From Parasitella parasitica (taxonomy: Eukaryota > Mucoromycota > Mucoromycetes > Mucorales > Mucoraceae), in contig MU619320.1 of assembly GCA_025201805.1 (NCBI GenBank), positions 48,018 through 112,017 of the forward strand: a stretch of 64,000 nucleotides of DNA. The letters run 5' to 3'. The notes below the pieces were generated by a model. It was given only the letters and a program-made list of their open reading frames with translations. It did no database searches and was not told the origin of the DNA. This document shows, piece by piece, positions 24,306 through 35,658 of this stretch (its first letter is position 1; each line of letters opens with the position of its first letter). Both the position numbers and the translations under genes were made by a program.

Positions 24306-24864
24306 TCATTGATGCTTTTTATCATCTTTTTCGGATCGCTTTTGTGATTGTGATATCAAGATGGTGCCCGCTAAAATGAAGCTTGCGCCTATCCACCATC
24401 TCAATGCCAATGGCTCATCGAATACTAAATAACCTAAAATTGCCTATATATATATATATATATACTTACGTGTTAGTTTTTGTCTTGACACAGGATGTTA
24501 AATACACATTTTTACCGATGCACTGAAATTCACAGCACCGTTTACTATGGAAACTTGCACAGACGAGGTTGCGGCATTGAGAGCCTTTGTAAACGTAGTC
24601 CACATGACAGAATTGCAGCCAAATATGAGCAGAAAACAAACGCCTCTTGTTATCAGTAAGGACGTCTATTACGGTATGTTAGCATTCGAGAGTTTGGCTC
24701 CAATGGCTCTGTTGTACTTTTTCAGGAACAAGATTGAATTGCTCCGAGATGTATGAATGAAGCAGAGCAGTTTTTTCATCCGAGAATAACTTTGCAAAGA
24801 CAGATGACAATGCAGCAAAGAATCCCGAGATGACAGCAAAAGGAATGAAGGACGAGGATGCCAT
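24306..24864 (-). CDS. TMEM42: TMEM42-like DMT/EamA-family membrane protein
   Basis: Small four- or five-span membrane protein of the drug/metabolite transporter superfamily, half the size of classic EamA permeases; substrate unknown. Exons: 24864-24718, 24665-24516, 24443-24306, giving 144 aa in phase. Exon 1: MASSSFIPFAVISGFFAALSS...AKLFSDE. Exon 2: GVCFLLIFGCNSVMWTTF. Exon 3: AILGYLVFDEPLALRWW and GASFILAGTILIS, the conserved C-terminal hairpin. The polar KRSEKDDKKHQ tail resembles an ER-retention-type lysine end but is not a strict KKxx. Intron 2 contains a (TA)n microsatellite. It diverges from NUP54, with ATGs 171 bp apart. Confidence 0.88.
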
Positions 24865-25035
24865 TGGTAAAGAAGCGCACAGTATGTGCACTACGTGAGC
24901 ATTGCAAGATGCCGTTGGCTTCGTGACTGGATAAAGCCGACATTATGAAAAAATTTGGGAGGTTATTCATCCAAGACACGCGTATTTCTTTGCTTGTTGG
25001 TTAAATATCTACCTCTAGCACACAAAAAAGAAATA
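24865..25035. promoter_or_regulatory. Bidirectional promoter, TMEM42 / NUP54
   Basis: Only 171 bp separate the two divergent ATGs, so both transcripts must start inside it. No TATA box was recognised. Confidence 0.6.
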
Positions 25036-26813
25036 ATGTTTAATTTTGGTTCAGCAGGTAAATCAGCAACTATAGTCGTCAAAGAGCAGCTATTCATTGC
25101 TATACATTTATACAGCTAACACACAGTCCTCTGCTGGCACTTTGTTTGGCGCAACACCTTCCACTTCTGGCACAGCCAGTGCTTTTGGGCATGGCAATCC
25201 TTCCAACACTGCAGCTGGCACATTATTTAGCTCAAACACTACCAATTCCCCAGCAGCTGGCACCTTGTTTGGTGGGTCTACATCTACCGCTCCTGCTTCT
25301 TCAAATACAGGCAAGAATTGCATAGACGGTATCGTTGTCCAACTGCTTATACATTTCTGTAGGATTTGGGAGCCCATTTGGATCTACGCCAGCTTTTGGA
25401 GCTGCCAGTACATCATTAGCGGGAGGATTTGGAGGTACGTCTACAGCAGCGGCACCAGGTGGGTTTGGAGCGACTATATCACAACCTGCAGCAGCAACAT
25501 CTTCCGCATTTGGCTCCTTTGGATCAGCTGCAGCTACTACACAGCCCGCTGCAACGACAGGATTTGGCAATTTGGCATCAACACCAGCTACTAGTACAGC
25601 AGGAGGATTCAGCGGGTTTGGTACAGCGCCAGCTACTAGTACAGCAGGAGGATTCGGTGGATTTGGGACAACACCAGCTACTAGTGCGGCAGGTGGGTTT
25701 GGCGGATTCGGTGCAACTCCTGCTACAAGCACATTCGGTACATCAACTGCAACGTCCACTGGAGGCTTTGGTGCAAGCACTGCTGCTAAACCAGCCTTTG
25801 GTTCATTCGGAAACAATAGCTTATTCGGTGCTAAACCACAACAGTCAGGATTCACTTCACAACAACCTCAAACAGGATTTGGCAATCAACAACAGCAACA
25901 ACTAGGACCTCCCCCTCCAGTGCAAGAAAAAGTTTGGCAAAACCTTGCATTGATCAGAGCGCATTTCGATCCTACTTCACCCCTTTGCCAATTCAGAGTA
26001 AAATCAGACATTGTTTTGCTTAATAGAAGGCGGTTCTAACATATTTCATAGCATTATTTCTACAACATGGTGCCGCCAAATGAAGTGCATTTGTATGTTC
26101 GCCCTCAGAACCAAGACGAGCAACTTTGGAACGAAGCTCAACGTAAAAATCCAGACCCGACAACCATGGTTCCTGTCTTGGCAGTTGGTTTTGATGACAT
26201 TTTGAAGCGCATGGAAATTCAGTCAAAACAGCTGGAATTGCACCGAGCAAAATTAAGAGAAACTGCAGAGAGGTTGGCATCTGTAAAACTTCAATACGAA
26301 TCGCAGACATTGGTTAAATTAGAAGAACATAAGCGTCGCCTTACAGACTTTGGCCAACGGTTATTGCGAGTAAGTTTGTTTTGTTGGAATACATGAAAAA
26401 AAATATACTCACATTTTTTCACATAGCTTCTAAGATACAGTCAAGTATTGCGTTACAAAAATCTTCCACTTTCCGCAGATGAAGAGAAAACAATGGAAAC
26501 TTTGAACCGATTAAGCAAATTACAAGATAGACCTGAAATAATGAATCAGAAGCTAATGGTTGTAAGGAATAAGCTTCAAGCAATCAAAGCCCGTAAAATG
26601 GCGGATGAACATGGAGGAGAAAGTTCTGAAGTTTGGCGTGCGGTTAATGATGACGATTTAGATATCATTGCCAAGGTTTTAGAAGACGAGCAAAAGGGAA
26701 TTAAACATGTTACAAATATCCTGGAATCTGATACAAAAGAATTAGACTTGATTGAATCTACACTGAAGGATCATCGCAAATCAAACGACACCAATATGTC
26801 AAGTCGCCAGTAA
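25036..26813 (+). CDS. NUP54: Nucleoporin NUP54/Nup57, FG-repeat type
   Basis: Central-channel nucleoporin of the Nup62-Nup54-Nup58 complex. Exons: 25036-25057, 25116-25310, 25363-25997, 26052-26369, 26427-26813, giving 518 aa in phase. It begins MFNFGSA. The first half is FG/GFG-rich with Ala/Thr/Ser linkers. At about residue 265 it enters the Nup54 alpha/beta region (WQNLALIRAHFDPTSPLCQF...FYNMVPPNEV). Helical coiled-coil segments follow (VLAVGFDDILKRMEIQSKQLELHR, LRYKNLPLSADEE) to the end. Intron 2 appears to use a GCAAGA donor (52 bp). A GT alternative at 25329 would give a 34-bp intron and keep frame, which is less likely. The FG repeat DNA is itself internally repetitive (about 25560-25740). 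Confidence 0.92.
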
Positions 26814-27537
26814 TAAAATATCATATCTGTATAAAACGTCCAAGCTATATTATATACATGCTATACCTTTCATAAAATCACAATGCTGCTATATACTTGT
26901 GTAACTGATTCTCGCTATCTCTATAACTAAAACAATCGACCATGTCGTTTCACACGAAAGCATTGGCATAAACACATGGGGTCTGCAAAAATCAAAATAC
27001 TGGTAGGATATTCTTCATTGTTGTCACATTTAAACAGCAGGGGATTGCTGTTGTAAAGAACCAGCCAAATCGTACATGTCAGTGAATAAGGAACCATCTT
27101 TACTACAAGTAATAATTATTCGGGTTTCTATAAGCATAAAATTGTTGTTGTGGAATGATAATTCGCATTGTATTACAATCTTACTCATTAATTTACGTTA
27201 TTTGACAGTGTAACTTGCCATATAGCACGAGCTTTATTCGCTTTGGGTGATATTGTGCTTTTTTATCTGGGCGATCGTAAAAATAGAAATTGATCGTGTA
27301 ATTATAAAAGTTGTGGATTTATTTTTTAAGGAGAGTGTTTTCTTAGTACATTTAAAATCATCGACATAAAGAAATAATGTGTAGAGAGAAAGCCAGAGAG
27401 TACAAGAGAGAGGGAGATTTTCGCAGTTGTATGTTACACAGTGCATTTTATCCGCAAGTATATAAGAGACTTTTTCTCCCTGTAGTCTTCTTTCTTTTCT
27501 TTTTGCTCCTTTAAACAATCCTCTCAATTGATTCATA
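26814..27537. other. Intergenic region, chitin deacetylase promoter
   Basis: AT-rich with no gene. The 3' end carries the promoter: TATATAAG at 27459-27466, then a TC-rich leader up to the ATG. Confidence 0.6.
27459..27466 (+). promoter_or_regulatory. TATA box of chitin deacetylase gene
   Basis: TATATAAG 72 bp before the ATG, followed by a pyrimidine-rich leader. The spacing and context fit a core promoter of a well-expressed fungal gene. Confidence 0.6.
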
Positions 27538-29505
27538 ATGAAATCTCTGTCAATTATCTCTAGTATTGCGCTTTTAATCGGTGCTGTTGTTGCTCAAGAA
27601 GGTGCCACTGTACCTGTCACTACGTCAACCACATCGACCTACTCTTGTGATCCCAACACTTGTAAGATTGCCAACAATTGTTTGTGTGCATCGCAATCCC
27701 CTCCTGGGGGTCTTTCTCCTTCTGATACACCTCAGGTAATGTATTTGCCTCGTCCCACGCTTGGAAACACTTGCTCATCTTTTGGAACAATAGTTTGTTA
27801 CAGTAACTTTTGACGATTCTGTTCAAGAAACCTTAGCCAAAACTGCCTTCTCCATGGTTAATGTTACGTAAGTTTATTTTTATCCATTTTATTTTTATGC
27901 TATTTATAATTTTAACGTTGTCTAACAGTAATCCTAATGGTTGTCCTGGTCACGGTACCTGGTAAGTTTTATTTGCTATTTTTGGGTCTATTACCAAAAT
28001 TAACTCAAAACAAAATAAACGCATACTAGGTTTGTCTCGATGGAATACACTGACTTTTCATTGGTTCAACAATGGTATGCTGCTGGAAACGAGGTTGCAG
28101 AGTAAGTTGGCTCTTTTTTAGCATGTAACATTGAAAATTGACATTTTTGCATAGCCATACGTTCTCTCACGTTGGCACACCCTCTGCGCAAGAAATCAGC
28201 AGCACTAAATCCATGTTAAATGCCTATGCTGGTATCCCTAATCAAAAGCTTCAAGGTTTCCGTGCTCCGTTCTTGAACTACACCAAAGACACTTTAAATA
28301 TCCTTAGTCAACAAGGTTTCTTGTACGATTCCAGTTCAAGCGCAGTAACCGACGATGCCTACTGGCCTTATACCCTCGACAATGGCATGGCAAACGATTG
28401 CTGGACAGGTATTTGCGCTGCTGGCCAAGTCAAATTGCCTGGTCTTTGGGAAATTCCCATGTATTCTGTGTTGGATAACGCTAGCATCCCTCAATTAATG
28501 GATGTTTACCTTGCAGGCACTCCTGCTGATGTTAAAACATGTGGGTTTTTTTTTGGTATTTTGATTTCACAAAGACTAATCTAGCCATCAAAAAAAGGGA
28601 GCCAAGCTGCATTCGATAAACATTATAATGGCAATCGTCAGCCATTTGGTATCTACGTTCATCCAAGTGAGTAAAAATAGCTGAAAATCCAATTTGTTCG
28701 TGATTTTAATCTTATTTTTTCTTGAATAATCAGCTCATTTAACCACATATCCTGGCCTTCCTGATCCCAAGGATATGTATAATGGTGTTATTGAGTTTAT
28801 TCAATCCATCTCGCAACAACCTAACGTCTGGTTTGTCACCAATCAGCAACTCTTACAATATATGAAGAATCCCGTCAAGGCTTCTGAACTTGGTGCCCAA
28901 GATTACATGCAATGTAAGCAGCCAGTCATTGCAAAGGAAATTTGTAATGGTCTCGACGACGATCATAATGGCTCAATCGACGATGGCTTGATTAACAGGT
29001 ATATATTAATTTCAACCTATCTACAAGTAGAACTAGCAACTAAATATTTTCCTGTTGTTTCGGAACAGCTGTAACTTTGGTACCACCAATATGAAAACGT
29101 GTTTCAATTGTCCTAGTGTTTCTCCCACATTGGACAATCCTACCCCAGCCTCATCAGCCCAGAATAACACTGCTGGTTATCGTTATCCTATTCCTGACAA
29201 CTGCGAGTAAGCGACACATGATAAACCAAAATTAGATATGACAGAGTACTTACTTTATCATTAGTACTACCTGGTGGGACCCTATTGCAAATACTTGCCT
29301 CTGCACCACTGCCGATTGCCAATTGAAGAGCATTGCTGTTTCAAAGCCAAACTCTACTACCAATGGTGGATCAAGCAAGTCTTCCAATAACGGTGGAAAC
29401 TCTTCTAACGCCAACAGCGGTGCGGCTGCTTTGACCTCAGTTAGCCAAATCACTACTTCTGCTTTAGTTGCTGGTTTAATTTTTGGTGCTGCTCAATTAC
29501 TTTAA
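27538..29505 (+). CDS. CDA: Chitin deacetylase, secreted and probably GPI-anchored
   Basis: Converts nascent cell-wall chitin to chitosan (carbohydrate esterase family 4). Exons: 27538-27735, 27794-27867, 27929-27961, 28030-28101, 28155-28540, 28598-28666, 28734-28998, 29069-29206, 29265-29505, giving 491 aa, all in phase. The signal peptide is MKSLSIISSIALLIGAVVAQ. NodB motif 1 is VTFDD (D73, D74). Motif 2 is D126-H127-TFS-H131, the metal-binding His pair. Motif 3 is R162-APFLNY. After the catalytic domain comes a Cys-containing tail (EICNGLDDDHNGSIDDG looks like a Ca-binding loop). A Ser/Asn/Gly-rich linker and a hydrophobic C-terminus (SALVAGLIFGAAQLL) follow, typical of a GPI signal. The intron 5 acceptor is the second AG (28597), required by phase. 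Mucoralean fungi usually carry many paralogues. Confidence 0.92.
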
Positions 29506-30414
29506 CCATCCCTAATCTCTTAATTAGATACTTTTTCTTTTCATTGTTCTTTTACTTCAACCTATTCGATAATACCATAAAAATAAAATAAATTACTAGT
29601 ATATAACATAGAAGGTAGAACGCTCGAAGCATGTGAAAAAAGGGCGTTTTGGCGTCATAACTGTAAAATTATAGCTGTAGAATGATATAATGCTTAGGCC
29701 CTGTTTTAATCTAATATTTGTTATCCAATATATTCAGATCTAATTCTGATTTCTTGGATAGTCTCTAAATATCCTGGAAACTATGTGCCTTACAAAATCA
29801 TAGATTAAAATACTTTGTATCTAGCTATGGTATTTACAAGTTCAATTAGACAAGCCAAGTACATATTGCCTATTTGAAAAAAAAAAAAAAAAAGAAAAAA
29901 AGAATAAGCCATATACAGCAACTAAAAGAAAATAGTTGTCAATTTGTGATGGAGCATACCATCATCATCTAGTAGGTGTGTAAAACAAAGTACTATCACA
30001 CAGTATCTAAAAATGACTAGGCACTATTCTCCTAAACCAGGGAAAATTAGTGCTCCTTTAGCAAAAAGTTATCAAGTGACGAATTACTTTACGTTCACAA
30101 ACTTAACTGACTTTCAGGCCGATGTTTCCATCTGCATCACTAAAAAGCTGTTTAGCAGATAATATAAGATTTAATAGCAAGGCAATATCCTAATCCCAAA
30201 CTGATAAGAAGGTTATGTTATTTTATTCTTTAAGGCTTACGATTTTGCGGTTCTCTTAGAAGAGGTTGTAAAAGGTATCATTGTATGCCGTTCATGGAGA
30301 AGACAGGGTCACGCGACGGTAGAAAGACTCGTTGCAAAAGTATTAAAGATATTATGGACAAAATTATCATTCTGCTAGTCCCAAATCTTGAAAAAAGCTA
30401 TACTGATTGATGAT
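29506..30414. other. Intergenic AT-rich region
   Basis: No gene recognised. It has an A-rich run at 29878-29903. A short open stretch near 30295-30410 ends at the edge of the inverted arm and might be an interrupted coding remnant, but shows no family resemblance. Confidence 0.45.
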
Positions 30415-30834
30415 TGTTTGATCAAAAAAGATAATAAAAAACCAAATGCTAACGAGATACAAAAGCTTAAGATACTTTATTTAAGATCGAAATTGCATCT
30501 GCTATTTATACTTTTTACAACTACATAAATTTATGATGACTTATTTAGATTACTAATTGACAAGACTGATTCACAGTGACAATCTACTTGACTAGGTACG
30601 ATATGAGGTTATACAGCAAGGGCTACACGTCTTTGATCTGACAGTGCCTTAACCTTCATCCTGATGCTCAGATCTGTGTTACTTACAGGAATAACTTTCT
30701 TGATTTGAAACATTGCCTTTATTCTCCAATTTACACAAGCGTATCATATCACATCATTGGACAATCTTCAATCTTCAATTGAAGTACATTGCCATGATCT
30801 CCTGTCTATAATTATTGCAGATCATTTCTGCTGT
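30415..30834 (-). repeat. LTR-like inverted arm, left
   Basis: A 420-bp sequence whose reverse complement closely matches 31895-32305. On the minus strand it starts TGATCTGC, carries a TATAAATAG box (complement of 30502-30510) and an AATAAAG signal, and ends GATCAAACA. The TG...CA ends with promoter and polyadenylation signals are LTR-like. Direct flanks show no 5-bp target duplication. Confidence 0.8.
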
Positions 30835-31894
30835 AATAAGACAGGCTTTGATTTGCTCTTTATCGAAGCCTACTGTGAAATATATTCACTATGATGATCT
30901 GCATTCCACTTCTAGATTCATCCAGTTACCTTAAATTGATATAAACTACATATGCGCACAGATAATAAGATGTGCAATACAGATTTATACTATATAAGAT
31001 ATAAGCTAGAGACGGCACCATTAGGATGGATGACGCTATAGACTGATACTTATATCTCGACAGGAGCCTTAGACATTTACTAGATTTAGTATATGCTACG
31101 AGCTTATGCTATATAAGATCTATGCTTCAGATGCGTATTCCCAGTTTCTAGATACGCACTACAAGACATATACTTATATCCATGATACTAGCTACAGATA
31201 CATCATGTACTACAGACTTGTACAATATGTGCAGTGCTATAGATATGCTTATGACATGCTATAGACATGCTACATATACCGATATATGCTAAGATGAATA
31301 CCAAGTGATATACACTCAGACATGTACTATTAATATAAACTGGATAAGACTATACAAGGAATGATATATGCTTATGGATCGATATTAATAATCTTTGCAT
31401 AGAAGATTGATCAGGGTACTACCTCGGGTAAAGTCTATCTCCTCACTCAAATAGATTTAAGTTATCTTGAGTCTGCTGCTATGTAGGTTAGCACAAAGTT
31501 AAGATGCTAGTTACGCAGTATTGTCGTTCATGTTAAATTGCGAGAGTAGAACATTTATCCACAGTTTAAGTATATAAAGGCTCATCTACCTGGCCAGTCG
31601 ATGAACTGGAGCCTTATACACCTGTCGATTTGATAATAAAAACCTACACCTTTATCAAGTTGACATTATTGTTTTTTTATTATATTTTTTTCCGTGAATC
31701 CATATAACAATTATACCGATTCCACAATATACACATGCATTACACTATGGTTCTACTGTCTAGCTCCATAATGTAAATCATGACTACCCATGATTTACTG
31801 TAAGACCCTGGGACTGATCTGAGATCCTGATGTGAGACCTTGCCATGTTATTGATATAACATTGTTTACAGAAATGTGGAATTAGGTAAATTGA
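30835..31894. other. Spacer between the inverted arms
   Basis: 1.06 kb without a reading frame. 30950-31370 is dense in recurring short words (CTATATAAGAT, ATAGACATGCTA, ATATGCTTATG), giving a semi-repetitive texture. 31572-31640 has TATATAAAGG followed by ATAATAAAA about 60 bp on, another promoter-plus-polyA-like arrangement. It may be internal sequence of a noncoding element. Confidence 0.5.
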
Positions 31895-32305
31895 TGATCT
31901 GCCATAATTATAGACAAGACGTCTTGGTAATGTACATCAATTGAAGATTGAAGATCGCCTAATGATGTGATATGATACGCTTGTGTAAATTGGAGAATAA
32001 AGGCAATGTTTCAAATCAAGAAAGTTATTCCTGTAAGTAACACAGATCTGAGCATCAGGATGAAGGTTTAGGCACTGTCAGATCAAAGACGTGTAGCCCT
32101 TGCTGTATAACCTCATATCGTACCTAGTCAAGTAGATTGTCACTGTGAATCAGTCTTGTCAATTAGTAATCTAAATAAGTCATCATAAATTTATGTAGTT
32201 GTAAAAAGTATAAATAGCAGATGCAATTTCGATCTTAAATAAAGTATCTTTAAGTTTTCGTATCTCGTTAGCTTTGGTTTTTTATTATCTTTTTTTGATC
32301 CAACA
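31895..32305 (+). repeat. LTR-like inverted arm, right
   Basis: 411 bp, inverted partner of 30415-30834. It runs from TGATCTGCC to GATCCAACA with TATAAATAG at 32209-32217 and AATAAA near 32237. Its promoter points outward, straight into the Fanzor-like remnant that begins at its edge, so it is either an insertion into that gene's 5' end or that gene's own 5' region. Confidence 0.8.
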
Positions 32306-33250
32306 AGAAAAGAAGAAAGACTCTCTTCCCGTAAAGCCATCTAGCCTGAAAAAAGAGATTGACTACGGGTGCCAAGTGTGGGCGGTTGACCCTGGAATTA
32401 GCACGGTTTTTACTATAGTTATACTTAGTCAAAAAGAGTATTATCACTTGTGTGGGTTTAATGATGTAGCTCACATTCGAAAGCTTTATCAAGCGAAGTA
32501 CACAGACACTCATAGAATAATAACAGAACTGGATTCATTAAAAACCAGAGAAGTTTCATAATTCTTGATTGCTTGCAGAAAGCGTGTACAATCCTAAGAT
32601 ACAACATATGAATTTTATAACAGAGGTCTTTGGTAAGTGTAGCAAACTCTTGTACATATTTTAAAAATGTGTTAGCCGAATGGAATAGGTCTTCAAAATT
32701 AAAGTTTAGATGTTATAGAAAGAAGCAAAAAGCCTTCAGCGAAATAGTCAAGATGTTTACTCATGATAGCATCAAATATCGTACGGGTGTGTCTACCAAT
32801 GTGAAGACAACAACGAGAAACAACAATTCTTACTCTCGCCCTCCACCACTTGACGGATCAGTGAAGGCAAATAAAACCATCATTGCCTTTAGAGATGGAA
32901 GGTTTTCGCCTACCATGAGAGGCAAAAGATCTGGACCTACAAAGACTATCATAAAAGCTCTTCAAAAATGTAAAGAAAATCGTGGTGTTACAGTCCAAAT
33001 GGTAGACGAATACCTCACCAGTCAAGTCTGCAACAACTGCAAAAAAAGAAATGTTGAAAACGTTGTGCAACGATCAGCAAAGCGACGAGTACATTCTGTA
33101 TTACAGTGTCAAGAAACCGCTTGTAGCTTGTAATATTACTGGAATCGCGATATAATGGCTGCAAAAAACATCCTCAGCATATTTTTACATGCAGCAAGAA
33201 ACAATGACGCTCGTCTTTCACCATTCCAGCGTTCTGAATCAAAAGAATAA
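32306..33250 (+). pseudogene. Fanzor (eukaryotic TnpB-like nuclease) remnant
   Basis: Decayed member of the OrfB/TnpB-Fanzor family, RNA-guided nucleases carried by mobile elements. 32330-32561 holds GCQVWAVDPGIST, the RuvC-I motif with its catalytic Asp, and EYYHLCGF. After a stop and frame change, 32640-33133 holds EWNRSSKLKFRCYRKKQKA and MRGKRSGPTK. Then VQMVDEYLTSQVCNNC follows, with the RuvC-II Glu and the first zinc-ribbon CxxC, and VLQCQETAC, the second Cys pair. A TAA at 33131-33133 is followed in frame by YYWNRDIMAAKNI, the RuvC-III Asp motif, and a terminal ARNNDARLSPFQRS block. All three acidic residues and the zinc ribbon survive, but the gene is broken and its N-terminal half is missing. 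Family match is from memory of motif patterns; no search was run. Confidence 0.82.
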
Positions 33251-33847
33251 TTGCAAGCATTGTGTGTCATTGATATTACTCTTTGATACGCCATGGGTAT
33301 TGGGTTTATCCTATACACTGTTACAGGTGAGTAAAGTTGCCCAAAAAAAAAGTAAGTATCATCCTCTCGCCAATTTTCTATTGGAAATTTTGTACAACTA
33401 GCATCTCCAACAGAGATGCTCTAATCGATTTGCTGCCAAAACATCCGAAATGGTTGAGCAGTTGACCTAAAAAAGAAAACGAAAAAGCTTTAAACTTGTA
33501 AAAATACATTTTTTTTATAATTTAAAAAATTGATAGCTCAGTTATTAGTTATTGCAAGTAAAAGGATGTAAGAGACTATACAATGATTTCTATAAATTGA
33601 GGGTCTTCTAAAAATGAAAATGCGTTCGAAAAAGTTAGGGGTTATTAAAAAAAAAAAGGGAATGATTATTGATACATTTAAAAAGAAGATGTTGTTAATT
33701 AAAGGATAAATTCTATATGATGAACAACGAAAAAGTTAAGAAGCAAACCTTTAAACATTGTTAAATCTAGATAATATAACCAAATATTGATTCGTTGCTT
33801 TACCAAAAGTGAGTCGAGTAGCACCAGGTTACTCTAGTATATTAAAT
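33251..33847. other. Region between Fanzor remnant and ERG3
   Basis: AT-rich. Contains a perfect 8-bp hairpin AGCATCTC-CAACA-GAGATGCT at 33400-33420. No gene. Confidence 0.5.
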
Positions 33848-34819
33848 TTAAAGAGATTTGGGCTTCAAACCAAGAGTCTCACCCTCGATTTCCTCGGCAT
33901 CGTGAGCTTGGCGAGCCATGACCTTCTGATCGTCACGAAGAGATTTGTCGTATTGTTCGTCCGTAGGTTGGCGATGAGAGTTGCCAAGTCTATCCCAAAA
34001 AGTAAAGTACTGGCCATAGTTGTAGTTGAAGTAAACATGATGGACGAAATGATGAGCGCTGGTGTTGATAATGGAGGAATGGGAGATAAATTCACCTATT
34101 TAAAAGAGTTAGCATCCATGTGCAGAGAGTAAAAATTACCCCTTACCATCGTGGATCATCACAGTCCAAAAATTAACAAAGGTGAACATGAACAAATATA
34201 AGTACTTGTTCATAGGGATCATGTAAACATACAAGTGATAAGGAAGCGATTGAAGGAAACCATCAAAAGGATTAAAAGCATGAGAAGCAAAAGGAGTAGG
34301 AATAATCCACTTATGATGAAGCTTGTGGAGATACTTGTAGATCAAAGGATGATGCATCCAACGATGGAACCAATAGATACCACAGTCAGTGAAGAACAAG
34401 AAGGAAGGTACAGAAAGAATCAAGTAGAGCCATTCATAAGTATTTTTTGGTATACCACCGTACAACATGGAATTACCCAAAATTTCGCCAGTAAAGAAAG
34501 GAAGCGTGAGTATTGTCATCCAAGGAATAGCGCCCACGGCACATTCAATTTCCATACGAACTTGATTTTTCAAGAATTTAGGGTGCTTCATGTAATTGTG
34601 ATCGAAAACGAAATAATAAGATAAAGTAGCTGTACCCAGATAGAGAATCCAACCAAAGACACAGGTTATGAAAAAAATAGAAAGGTTGATGCGCCAGAAA
34701 TCATCGCGGGGCCATGACGAGACAATTGCTCCAGCAACTTGTTTGGTATAGGAAGGCCAAACCTTTGCATACAGTTTATCAAAAACAAATTGATCAGCAT
34801 AATGCAAGACGGTATCCAT
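33848..34819 (-). CDS. ERG3: Sterol C-5 desaturase
   Basis: Introduces the C-5 double bond in ergosterol synthesis; ER membrane di-iron enzyme of the fatty-acid-hydroxylase superfamily. Exons 34819-34147 and 34095-33848, giving 306 aa in phase. The start MDTVLHYADQFVFDKLYAKVWP matches the ERG3 N-terminus. Membrane spans lie around 45-72 and 95-112. Histidine boxes: H152-RWM-H156-H157, H165-KL-H168-H169 and H240-FV-H243-H244. TPFASHAFNPFDGFLQSLPYH and FTFVNFWTVMIHDG are diagnostic of C-5 desaturases rather than ERG25. At 306 aa it is shorter than the ~365-aa yeast enzyme, lacking the luminal N-terminal insertion. Sterol control through the SCAP pathway is plausible, but no SRE was identified. 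Confidence 0.93.
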
Positions 34820-35658
34820 CTTCTGTTGTGTTGTGCTAATGAAGAAGAAAAAAAAAAGAGATTTACGAAAAAAGAAACTGATATCTATTTGTACTCTATT
34901 CTTTTGAATTGCAGCAAAAAAAGATGGGTTCTCAATTCGGGAAATTCTGTATGTCATTCCGCACTGTTTTCTTTCTTTCGCTCTGGGCAGCTTAAATGAA
35001 TTATGTACATGCATTTGATTTGTTCCTTTCCTAAGCGTCCGCTATCGCACCATTATAAATATCGTGCTGTTGAAAGATTTTTTAGCCATCTTTTCTTTTG
35101 CCATTTTGCCATTGTTGGTTATATTGTATCATGGATATCAGAAACATGAACAATAAAAAGCGATTGTTTCTGTTTATTGTCTGTTGCTTGTTCCATCCCA
35201 TAAGAACGGGTCTATCTGCACTTGCCGTTATCTGATCGTTGCTATGGCAACATTATTAAAAAGGTAGTGATTTATTATCAAGAAATACACATGCAACACA
35301 TATTTTATGTGGGTCGATAATCTATAAAAAGTTTTTTTTTTTTGTTGAACCTTTCTTGTGAGCTCAGATCTCTCTAGATTGTGTCTTAATCTTGATCTCT
35401 GTCATCAGACTATTGCATGTATTTTTGTCAGTTTAATGCTTGTTGAAATCATAGTTTCTGTGATACATTTATTTGATAGATGCCTATCAATACTTTTAAT
35501 GAGTATAATTTTTGTCTTGAATATGTAATCAGTTTAAAGCTTAAAATAAACTGTACTGACATTTGATGTGACTAGAATCGTACGTTTAACTTATGCGTCA
35601 AAATGCATTGATATTCTTTTTTTTTTTTCATTCCTACCGATCAAACAGAAATTACAAA
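34820..35658. other. Shared upstream region, ERG3 / MOSC gene
   Basis: The two genes diverge from this 839-bp region. Short homopolymer runs near 34848 and 35333. No defined operator was recognised. Confidence 0.5.

Noticed and set aside
25301-25855. 184-codon minus-strand frame rich in Pro/Asn/Val across NUP54
   Set aside because: Antisense shadow of the FG-repeat codons of NUP54.
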